NCBI RefSeq assembly: GCF_965263005.1
Contig: NZ_OZ253579.1
Coordinates: 1,302,001 to 1,366,000, forward strand
Direction of reading: 5' to 3'
DNA: 64,000 nt
Source of the DNA: Rariloculus sp965263005
GTDB lineage: Bacteria; Pseudomonadota; Gammaproteobacteria; Steroidobacterales; Rariloculaceae
Below are positions 45,058 through 52,206 of this stretch, in pieces (the stretch's first letter is position 1; each line of letters opens with the position of its first letter). Under the pieces are notes generated by a model. The model did no database searches. It was not told where the DNA came from and saw only the letters and a list, made by a program, of their open reading frames with translations. A program made the translations under genes and the position numbers.

Positions 45058-45075
45058 CAGCGAGAGGAACGTGAC

Positions 45076-45264
45076 GTGCCAAGTACACCAGCGAACGGTC
45101 CCGAAGACCGGCTCGACGATGAAACAGCTTCGATGGATGAGCTCCCGGCGGCACCGGCCGATAGGGGCGACTCCATGGAGCAGGGGACTTGCGAGGGCGA
45201 CCTGGAGGCATTGTGCGAGTCCGACCGCGCCGAGTACCGGAAGCTGTTTCTGATCGGTTGTTGA
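45076..45264 (+). CDS. Small acidic cysteine-containing ORF, unrecognised
   Basis: The GTG at 45076 lies 16 bases after the exporter stop and behind GAGAGGA. The 62-residue product is acidic (DRLDDETASMDELP, CEGDLEALCESDRAEY) and ends YRKLFLIGC with a C-terminal Cys. There is no double-glycine leader. Codon bias is not decisive, since another frame over the same bases is also open. It may be a real small component or a second peptide precursor, or no gene at all. Confidence 0.3.
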   Translation: MPSTPANGPEDRLDDETASMDELPAAPADRGDSMEQGTCEGDLEALCESDRAEYRKLFLIGC

Positions 45265-45332
45265 CCGCAACGCGTGCTGCGAGTCGCGGAATGCGGTGGC
45301 CGCGGCCGCTTGGCGCAACATGGACGCTCGCC

Positions 45333-45593
45333 ATGGAAACGACGGCACAGCTTGAAGAAATCGTCCGCGAAATCGTGGCGGCTGTGACGGGCGCCGATCG
45401 GTCGAGCATCGATTCAGCGACGAGCATGGCGTCGCTGAATCTCGATTCTCTGAGTATCGTCTCGATCGTGTCGCTGTGTCGCGCACGCTTCGAGACGGAG
45501 TTTGAGACCAGCGAGATTCTGGACCTCTACCTCGCGGAAGATTTCGGTGATTTCGTTGCGGCAATCACGGAGACGATCGAGCGCCATCGCTAG
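45333..45593 (+). CDS. Acyl carrier protein
   Basis: The 86-residue acidic helical protein has the phosphopantetheine site Ser39 in SLNLDSLSIVSIV. The usual pattern is GxDSL; here Leu precedes Asp-Ser-Leu. The helices around it (EEIVREIVAAV, TSEILDLYLAEDFGDFVAAI) fit the ACP fold. It is 275 bases after the peptidase-ABC exporter on the same strand, away from fab genes, so it probably serves the peptide cluster rather than fatty acid synthesis. A partner ligase is encoded at 36385. No phosphopantetheinyl transferase is present in the window. Confidence 0.85.
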   Translation: METTAQLEEIVREIVAAVTGADRSSIDSATSMASLNLDSLSIVSIVSLCRARFETEFETSEILDLYLAEDFGDFVAAITETIERHR

Positions 45594-45649
45594 TCCTCAT
45601 AGTCGGTCTGCGCTTTCCCGGCGCCGCACGCGCACGCCGCACGAGACCG

Positions 45650-46369
45650 TCATTCGGCACCCGGAAACCCTCCCGGCCACTCGATGACCTCGCAGGTATA
45701 CACGTCCCATTGGTAGTCGTCGGGCAGTCGTTTGTGGCTCACGCTGCGAACGAGCGGCTCCGTCAGATATTCGGGATCCTCGATGACCGTGACGAGCGAC
45801 AGATACTCGCCCGTGCGCATGAAGTATTCGGTCATGACGGCGTCCTCGCTGTGCGGCACGCCATTGCGGCGCAGGTAGCGCGGCCTCATGTGGGTCGTCG
45901 TGACGACGAGCATGCCGTCCTCGAAATGCCCGACCGAGTGCCCTTGCCAGGTCAGCTCGCCGCCGGGCCATGGGCGACCATCGAGATAGATCCTGCGCTC
46001 CTGAGCTTCGAGTTCGATGCGTATCAGTATCGTGTCGTCGTCCTCGTAGAGGAATTCCTTGGCCAACGGCCCGCGCATGATGTAGGCCGCGCCGTGCGGC
46101 AGGCACTGGTTCTCGGGCAGATAGTAGTCGTCCGGATCGTAAGTGTCGGCGACCGCGATGGCCGCTTCGGTTAGTGGCAGGCCGGCATAGTCACCCTTGA
46201 CGGGGCCGGGCAGGCGGTAGACGAAGTCCTCGTGCAGCAAGCCAACCCAGAGTCCGAGGATGCTTGTGTCCGCTTCGGCGTCCTGTCCTGACGCGGCCTG
46301 CGATGCCGCGAGTGCCGCTAGCGCGGCGAGCGCCGCGACGGTCCGGGCTATCCGTGATGGTGCGTTCAT
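45650..46369 (-). CDS. Secreted protein of unknown function (DUF6152-associated)
   Basis: The 239-residue product (ATG 46369) has an Ala-rich signal peptide ending near AASGQDA. The mature part contains CLPHGAAYIMRGPLA, a beta-rich segment (IYLDGRPWPGGELTWQGHSVGHFEDGMLVVTTTHMRPRYL) and paired acidic stretches. I know no assigned function, but proteins of this pattern are frequent beside DUF6152 genes in marine gammaproteobacteria, as here. It follows that gene by 28 bases on the same strand and is probably in its operon. Confidence 0.65.
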   Translation of the reverse strand: MNAPSRIARTVAALAALAALAASQAASGQDAEADTSILGLWVGLLHEDFVYRLPGPVKGDYAGLPLTEAAIAVADTYDPDDYYLPENQCLPHGAAYIMRGPLAKEFLYEDDDTILIRIELEAQERRIYLDGRPWPGGELTWQGHSVGHFEDGMLVVTTTHMRPRYLRRNGVPHSEDAVMTEYFMRTGEYLSLVTVIEDPEYLTEPLVRSVSHKRLPDDYQWDVYTCEVIEWPGGFPGAE

Positions 46370-46397
46370 CGTGCCTGTCTCCGTGGTGTCGACGCGG

Positions 46398-46799
46398 TCA
46401 TTGCGAAGCGCCTGCGGAGCGCGGGTCGCGGCCGTATACCCAGCCGTCGGCCGGGCGATAGACCCCGTCGAACGTGATGAGGCGCCTGCCGCCGCGGCCG
46501 GGGCTGCCGATGACCATGATGCGTTCGCCCGGCTCGATCGAATCCTCCTCATAGCCTTGCTTCGTCATCGCGATCGTCGGCGCCATTTCCGCGGCCCACG
46601 TCACGACGGTGCCGTCGTCCTGTTCGACCTCGACAAACAGGAACGGGTGCGGGTTGCGCCAGAAAAGTTGGGTGACGACGCCTTCGATCACGATCTGCTG
46701 ATCGACGAGATAGGCGGCGGGCCGGGAGTGGTGCGCGGACGCGGTCACCGCGAAGGCGATGAGCCCCATAGCGCCGAGACACGAGAGCGTTGTCTTCAT
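46398..46799 (-). CDS. DUF6152-family secreted protein
   Basis: From ATG 46799 the product is 133 residues. It has a signal peptide ending at ASA, and the mature protein begins HHSRPAAY, the conserved start of DUF6152. A compact beta-barrel-like domain follows (VIEGVVTQLFWRNPHPFLFVEV, GERIMVIGSPGRGG). These small periplasmic proteins have no proven role. It is divergent from the haem-motif propeller gene at 47057 and leads a two-gene operon. Confidence 0.75.
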   Translation of the reverse strand: MKTTLSCLGAMGLIAFAVTASAHHSRPAAYLVDQQIVIEGVVTQLFWRNPHPFLFVEVEQDDGTVVTWAAEMAPTIAMTKQGYEEDSIEPGERIMVIGSPGRGGRRLITFDGVYRPADGWVYGRDPRSAGASQ

Positions 46800-46937
46800 G
46801 GCGATCCTCCTCTGAGCAAAAAACCTAGCACATTGCAGCGGTGCGCGCAGCAATACCGCGCGGTGCGCCGGCGCGAGTTGCCTCGTCCGGGCCGGCTGGC
46901 TGGCGAAAGCGAGGGCGCATTACATCATCGAGGTTCG

Positions 46938-46943
46938 TATAAT
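46938..46943 (+). promoter_or_regulatory. Possible -10 box before the gene at 47057
   Basis: TATAAT at 46938-46943 is a consensus -10 in the divergent 257-base gap; no good -35 lies 16-18 bases upstream. The region otherwise contains nothing I can identify. Confidence 0.35.
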
Positions 46944-47056
46944 CCTGTCAGGAAAACAAAAGTACTCCCGGGCGCGGTCACGCGGCAGGGCCGGCTGCCG
47001 CCCGCCACGCGCACAACGGGAGAATCCGAATCAACCCTGTTCGAAGAGGAACGGTC

Positions 47057-49231
47057 ATGAGCAACTCATTTCGCGCGTACGGTCGAAGTCGTTCGGTCCG
47101 TGTCGGGATCATCGCTGCGGCGGCGGCTGCGCTCGTCATCTGCTCGAGCGCCTCCGCGCAGCGGCAGGTCGATTTGCCCGAAGGCTATATCGCGGGCGTT
47201 GTCGAGAGCGCTAACGGGCCCGAAGCCGGTGTCTGGGTGATCGCCGAGACGAGCGAGCTCAAGACGCCGTTCACCAAGATCGTCGTGACCGACGACGACG
47301 GACGCTACGTGCTGCCGGAGCTGCCAGAAGCCACCTACAACGTGTGGGTGCGCGGCTACGGTCTCGTCGACTCCGAACCGGTCGAGGGCCGGCCCGGCGA
47401 CGCGGGCTTCGCGCTCGAAGCCGTCATCGCCGAGACGCGGCAGCAGGCGGCCCGGGTCTATCCGGCCAACCATTGGTACTCGATGTTCACGCCGCCGCCG
47501 GAGAGCGAATTCCCCGGCACCGGTCCCGACGGCAATGGCATCTCCCCGGAGATGACGTCCCAGAAGCAGTGGTTGAACAACCAGAAGAGCGCCTGCAACT
47601 TCTGCCATCAGATCGGCAACGAGATTACGCGGCGGCTCGACCACATGGACCACCTGGGCTTCGAGTCCGCCGAGGAAGCCTGGGGCTATCGAACCCAGCT
47701 CGGCGTGCGCGGCACGTCGATGGCAGGCGCCTTCAGCGCGTTCGGCCGTGAGGCTGGCATGCGCCTGTTCGCCGACTGGACGAACCGCATCGAGGCCGGC
47801 GAGGTGCCTGACGCGCCTGAGCGGCCGCAGGGCGTCGAACGCAACGTCGTCGTGACGCTCTGGGACTGGGGTGTCGATACCTCCTTCATGCACGACGAGA
47901 TCTCGACCGACAAGAACGATCCGACCGTCAACGCCTACGGTCCCGTCTATGCGGTGTCGTCCGGGCACGGCAAGCTGACCGTGCTCGACCCGATCGACAA
48001 CGACACGTACGAGCTCATCATCCCGACGCGCGAGGACGCCCGCGAGGTCCGCACGCGCTTCCCGCCGCCGGCCGTGCCGTCGAACTTCTGGGGCGATCAA
48101 CACCTCTGGGGGCCTGAGCATCCGTCGGATCCGCACAATCCGATGCTCGACCGCAAGGGGCGGGTCTGGATGACGTCGAAAATCCGCAACGACCAGCCCG
48201 AGTGGTGCATGGAAGGTTCGGACAACAAGTACGCCCAGTACTACCCGCTGACGTTCAGCAACCGGCAGGCATCGTATTACGATCCGGAAACGGGCGAGTT
48301 CGTGCTCATCGATACCTGTTTTGCGACTCATCACCTGCAGTTCGACAACGATCCCGACCAGACCGTCTATTTCAACGAGCTGCTCGGGCCGATCCTCGGC
48401 TGGATAAACACGCGCGAGTTCGACCGCACGCGCGACGAGCAGGCGACGCAGGGCTGGTGCCCGCAGATCCTCGACACCAACGGCGACGGGCAGATCACGC
48501 GGCCGTGGAACGAATGGCAGGGCGAGTTCGATCCGAGCCGCGATTCGGAGGTGCGCTACAACCTGTACTCGGTCATTCCGAGCCCCGTCGACGGTGCGGT
48601 CTGGGGCGCCTCGGAGAGCTACCCGGGTCACATCGTGCGTGTCGATCGCGGCGACAATCCGCCGGAAACCTGCATCGCGGAGCTCTACCAGGTGCCGGAC
48701 CCCGGCTTCGATCCCCGCGGCATCGATATCGACAGCAACGGCATCGTCTGGGCCGCATTGGCCGGGAGCAGCCACTTCGCGCGTTTCGACCGCAGTCAAT
48801 GCGCGATATTGAACGGTCCCGAGACGATTGAAGGCACACACTGCGAGGAAGGCTGGACCCTGTTCCGGACCGACGGGCCGACGTTCCAGGGCACGGACGT
48901 GCCGACCGACTTTCATTACTTCGGCTGGGTCGATCAGCACAACGTGTCGGGTCTGGGCCAGGACACGCCGATCGCGACGGGCTCGAACTCCGATTCCTTG
49001 CTGGCGCTCGATCCCGAGACCGGCGAATGGACCAAGCTGCGCGTGCCGTATCCGCTCGGTTTCTATCACCGCGGGCTCGACGGCCGTATCGACGATCCGA
49101 ACGCCGGATGGAAGGGACGCGGGCTGTGGGCGAACTACGGCACGCACCTGATCTGGCACGTCGAAGGCGGCCAGGGCACGCTGGGCAAGATCGTCAAGTT
49201 CCAGATCAGGCCCGACCCGCTCGCCTTCTAG
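47057..49231 (+). CDS. Secreted protein with carboxypeptidase-regulatory-like, haem-c motif and beta-propeller segments
   Basis: The 724-residue product has a signal peptide (about residues 1-35, ending ASAQ) and a Greek-key regulatory-like domain (about 40-120, IAGVVESANGPEAGVWV). A CNFCH motif near residue 178 fits covalent haem c binding. A long C-terminal region follows with propeller-like blades (GIDIDSNGIVWAALAGSSHFARFDRSQC). It resembles periplasmic proteins of Woeseiales-type bacteria, but no substrate is known. A single CxxCH suggests an electron-transfer role; this is inference. It ends immediately before a tRNA fragment. Confidence 0.7.
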   Translation: MSNSFRAYGRSRSVRVGIIAAAAAALVICSSASAQRQVDLPEGYIAGVVESANGPEAGVWVIAETSELKTPFTKIVVTDDDGRYVLPELPEATYNVWVRGYGLVDSEPVEGRPGDAGFALEAVIAETRQQAARVYPANHWYSMFTPPPESEFPGTGPDGNGISPEMTSQKQWLNNQKSACNFCHQIGNEITRRLDHMDHLGFESAEEAWGYRTQLGVRGTSMAGAFSAFGREAGMRLFADWTNRIEAGEVPDAPERPQGVERNVVVTLWDWGVDTSFMHDEISTDKNDPTVNAYGPVYAVSSGHGKLTVLDPIDNDTYELIIPTREDAREVRTRFPPPAVPSNFWGDQHLWGPEHPSDPHNPMLDRKGRVWMTSKIRNDQPEWCMEGSDNKYAQYYPLTFSNRQASYYDPETGEFVLIDTCFATHHLQFDNDPDQTVYFNELLGPILGWINTREFDRTRDEQATQGWCPQILDTNGDGQITRPWNEWQGEFDPSRDSEVRYNLYSVIPSPVDGAVWGASESYPGHIVRVDRGDNPPETCIAELYQVPDPGFDPRGIDIDSNGIVWAALAGSSHFARFDRSQCAILNGPETIEGTHCEEGWTLFRTDGPTFQGTDVPTDFHYFGWVDQHNVSGLGQDTPIATGSNSDSLLALDPETGEWTKLRVPYPLGFYHRGLDGRIDDPNAGWKGRGLWANYGTHLIWHVEGGQGTLGKIVKFQIRPDPLAF

Positions 49232-49240
49232 CGGCGAGCC

Positions 49241-49290
49241 GCAGGCTCATAACCTGAAGGTCGCAGGCTCGAATCCTGCCCCCGCAACCA
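49241..49290 (+). tRNA. 3' part of an initiator-type tRNA (partial, attachment-site remnant)
   Basis: The sequence from the anticodon arm (GCAGGCTCATAACCTG, anticodon CAT) through a T arm (GCAGGCTCGAATCCTGC) to CCCCGCAACCA closely matches the 3' half of tRNA-fMet, including the CCCCGCA acceptor strand. No 5' acceptor strand or D arm lies upstream, where the previous gene ends at 49231. It is therefore not a working tRNA. A 3' tRNA segment next to recombinase remains is typical of an integration border. Confidence 0.75.
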
Positions 49291-49295
49291 CCGAA

Positions 49296-49324
49296 ACCGA
49301 CACTCCCGAGACGGGGGTGTCGGT
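49296..49324 (+). terminator. Hairpin after the tRNA fragment
   Basis: ACCGACACTCCCG pairs with CGGGGGTGTCGGT across an AGA loop (13 bp with one G-T pair). TTCTGTTCC follows. This is the expected tRNA terminator position, retained with the fragment. Confidence 0.55.
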
Positions 49325-49334
49325 TCTGTTCCTC

Positions 49335-49534
49335 CGGCCCCTGCGGTCCTTGGCCGCCGTCCATTCGATGATCGTGCCGAGATCGCCGTAGAACACGGCG
49401 ACGTTGGGATGAATGACCGGGATGTCGGTAGCTGCGCTTGAGAAACGTTCCGTCAGCTCGTCCTGTCGGGCTTCCAGTTCGCGGAGCCGGTCGATGAGGG
49501 CGCGGGTGTAGCCGGCCGGTTGAGGAGAAGGCAT
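49335..49534 (-). pseudogene. Remnant of a serine recombinase C-terminus
   Basis: Reading down from 49534, the frame gives ALIDRLRELEARQDELTERF and then IHPNVAVFYGDLGTIIEWTA. These match two separate parts of the C-terminal coiled coil and tail of large serine recombinases (HPNxAExY and GDLGxILEW), with the sequence between them deleted. The catalytic N-terminus is absent. The frame then runs into the tRNA fragment, as happens when a recombinase gene ends at its attachment site. This supports a former integrated element. Confidence 0.6.
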
Positions 49535-49545
49535 CGATGCCCCGG

Positions 49546-52080
49546 CTAGGTGGCAGCGTCTGCGATCTCCATTTCCGCAGCCGGGAGCCGTTCGCCGCCG
49601 AACGCGTTCTTCCCCATGGGGGTCTTCATCTTTCCGGTCAGGCTATCGCCGCTGATCGAAGCCGTGAATCGGAATTTCCTTTTGCCCAGCGGTGACTTCA
49701 CCTCGGCTGAGAATTCCAGCTCGTTGCCGTGGGCGCTTACATCGAATAATTCGCGGGTTCCCGTTTCATCCGTGACCGTGCCGGTGCAACCCGAGCTGGA
49801 TTCTACAATCTCTATAACGGGCGTACGCTCGCCCATTGGTGTCTTGAGTGTGAGCTTCCATCGACCAAGGCCCTCAGCCGGTCCGCTTTCCACAGCAGGC
49901 GCTGTGCGCTGTTTTGCAGCTTCCCGATCAGACGATTGCTGCTGCTTTGCGAAATACATCGCCGGTGTCGCTCCGCCTGCCGCGACACGCGCTCGGGCCC
50001 GCGCCGGTGTTTCCATGTCTTTTACGATGGCGATGCCTGCCTTGCGATCCGCGGGAAAGGCGTCGTCGGAATCCGGCGGCGGCATCACGCTGGCCGGGTA
50101 GTACGCGATTTTCTGCTTGCTTGCTTTTGTCAGGTGACCGAGATCCAGATCACGCTCATTGGCGCCCTTGGAAGGATGCTGGCCTACGCCGTCGACGAGC
50201 TCCATATCCACCCACCATTTCTTGTTTGGATTGCGCTTCCCGTAGCCAAGCTTGTCATCGAAATAGACGGCGATCGGTACGAGGATGGGCTTCAGCCAGT
50301 GAGCATTGACACCGAGCCACGTACCAATGCGATGCACGAGCGGCCCATCGACACTGGGGACCTTGTTCAACGGACACATCTTCATGCATCGCCCGCACAT
50401 GGACCCTTTGGGGTTCGTAAGGCGATAGCTGACACAGCGTTCGATATCCGGCTTCCACATTTCATAGCCGTTGAACATCACCTTATCGCCGAACGACATG
50501 GCATTAACTGGACATTCACGCGAACACTTCAGGCAATTCGAACAAAAGTACTGCAGACCAAAGTCGATGGGCTTATCCACTTCCATCGGTATGTCCGTCG
50601 TCAGCACGACTGATTTGAAGCGCGGGCCGACATAGGGATTGAGCACAAGCTCGCCGATCCGACTCAGTTCTCCGAGACCCGCCCAGAGCAACAAGGGGAT
50701 CTGCAGCACGTCGCCGTCGAGGACCGTTTGCGAGCGCGCCGGAAATCCCAGACCACGGATGAACTCACCCATGACGCCTGCAATCTCTGCGCCGCGTGTG
50801 TAAGCGCGCATTGATTGTGCGGCGGATATCCAGTCATCACCGCTCGCGCCCTCCATCGTTTCGTATCCCTGATCGATCAGCATGCAAACCGCGTATCGAT
50901 GGTACGGCTCGATAGGTTCACCATCGCTTTTGTGTGAGTACCAGGCGTAATCCGGGATTTCGCAGATACCGACCAGGTCGACACCCATGTGATAAGCCAG
51001 CGATTTGATGGCCCTGGCGTTTTTGGCAGGATCGCTGCAGTCAGACGCAATGGACTCCGCAACCTCTCCGTTCTGGTAAGGCACCATCGTGGGCATCGGT
51101 GCCATGATTCCGGTGTTGTGGGGAGATTTCGTCATTCCGGTGAAGCCCACTGCCTGCGCCTTCTTGCCAAAATCCCCCATTCCGGCGCGAGCGAAGCCAT
51201 CAGCGCGTTTCGGTATGCGCGGTACCTCGTCGTCGATAATCAATGTGGTGGGTCGGTCTAACCGCTTCACCTGCTCCATGGGATAGCGGCTCATATGCAA
51301 TGGCCGGCGTGCGCGACGGTTACGTTCTCGGCCCGACATCGCGCCATCGATACCGCGCCAGTATTGGAATCCCCTGTTCGCCGGCTTGTTCGATACGAGC
51401 GGCTGATCCACTGCGAGCGGATACTCCGTCGTTACCGCCGCAACGGCAATTCCATCCCCGAGGTAAGGGCTGACAATGGCGTCGCCACGACGGGCCACAA
51501 CCCCGGAAAGGACAGCCAGCTTGTTGAGATCAATGTCCGTTTCATAGGGTGAATGTACCGTCGCGGAAAACCCCAAAGTTCGAATGTATGCTGCGAGACT
51601 CACGGCGATCTCGGTACCGCGCATCCGGCTGATGTCCTTTGCTGCACCATCCAGCCATTGATACTCCATCTCGCCTTGCTCGGGCATGCGGCCGTCTTCG
51701 ACGACGATCACGACGCCGTATTGCTGGTCAATCTTTTCCTGGTTCGAGTACCAGGCGCTCGCAGGAACCTTGCATATTCCTGCGTGGGCGGCATCGAGGA
51801 ACAGACAAAGCCCCTTGACGTCCACGCTGCGCGTGGCGAGATCCTCAGGGACCGCAGCTCTGCCGGGTGCTACATCATCGTTTCGTAAACTCAAGAATCG
51901 GCTCGCATAAGTGCGTGCGATTCTCGCCAACGCATTCTCGGTGTCATCAAGTCGAGGCTGTGGTTGCGCAGCGATGCCTGCTTCGTGCGCTTCGATTTCC
52001 GGATTTCGCGCTAATGTTTCAAAGGGATACGGTCCAAAATGATACGGACGACTCGAGTTCTTTTCTCTGAGAAATGCCAT
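49546..52080 (-). CDS. Reductive-dehalogenase-like protein with extra C-terminal domain
   Basis: The 844-residue product (ATG 52080, GGAAG ribosome-binding site) resembles cytosolic catabolic RdhA enzymes of the NpRdhA/BhbA type. There are two related nitroreductase-like halves (about 85-230 and 350-510). Two 4Fe-4S motifs follow: Cys513, 516, 519, 523 (CSNCLKCSRECP) and Cys549 with 562, 565, 569 (CGRCMKMCP). There is no Tat signal, unlike respiratory RdhA. After about 730 a small beta domain (GRWKLTLKTPMGE... and KMKTPMGKNAFGG) is unusual. Cobalamin use and dehalogenation are family inference; the catalytic Tyr and Lys/Arg could not be verified. Confidence 0.8.
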   Translation of the reverse strand: MAFLREKNSSRPYHFGPYPFETLARNPEIEAHEAGIAAQPQPRLDDTENALARIARTYASRFLSLRNDDVAPGRAAVPEDLATRSVDVKGLCLFLDAAHAGICKVPASAWYSNQEKIDQQYGVVIVVEDGRMPEQGEMEYQWLDGAAKDISRMRGTEIAVSLAAYIRTLGFSATVHSPYETDIDLNKLAVLSGVVARRGDAIVSPYLGDGIAVAAVTTEYPLAVDQPLVSNKPANRGFQYWRGIDGAMSGRERNRRARRPLHMSRYPMEQVKRLDRPTTLIIDDEVPRIPKRADGFARAGMGDFGKKAQAVGFTGMTKSPHNTGIMAPMPTMVPYQNGEVAESIASDCSDPAKNARAIKSLAYHMGVDLVGICEIPDYAWYSHKSDGEPIEPYHRYAVCMLIDQGYETMEGASGDDWISAAQSMRAYTRGAEIAGVMGEFIRGLGFPARSQTVLDGDVLQIPLLLWAGLGELSRIGELVLNPYVGPRFKSVVLTTDIPMEVDKPIDFGLQYFCSNCLKCSRECPVNAMSFGDKVMFNGYEMWKPDIERCVSYRLTNPKGSMCGRCMKMCPLNKVPSVDGPLVHRIGTWLGVNAHWLKPILVPIAVYFDDKLGYGKRNPNKKWWVDMELVDGVGQHPSKGANERDLDLGHLTKASKQKIAYYPASVMPPPDSDDAFPADRKAGIAIVKDMETPARARARVAAGGATPAMYFAKQQQSSDREAAKQRTAPAVESGPAEGLGRWKLTLKTPMGERTPVIEIVESSSGCTGTVTDETGTRELFDVSAHGNELEFSAEVKSPLGKRKFRFTASISGDSLTGKMKTPMGKNAFGGERLPAAEMEIADAAT

Positions 52081-52172
52081 ATTGCTTCCAACAAATTCAC
52101 GCAAGGCCGGGCAGTCGGCGGGCACACCGTGCGCAACAACCGCGCCGCGCCTTCACTTCCGAAGGGTCTGTC

Positions 52173-52206
52173 GCGGGCGCGCCTTTTTTCGCGCCCGCAT
52201 TTTTTC
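52173..52206 (+). terminator. Strong hairpin with T-run between the rdhA-like and cytochrome genes
   Basis: GCGGGCGCG and CGCGCCCGC form a perfect 9-bp stem (52173-52181 / 52190-52198) around CCTTTTTT, followed by ATTTTTT. In the plus direction it is a canonical intrinsic terminator; the two neighbouring genes read in the minus direction, where it lacks a T-run after the stem. Confidence 0.55.

Noticed and set aside
49247..49534. Intact 95-residue protein
   Set aside because: Its tail is translated tRNA, and the rest is two joined fragments of a serine recombinase, so it is annotated as a remnant.
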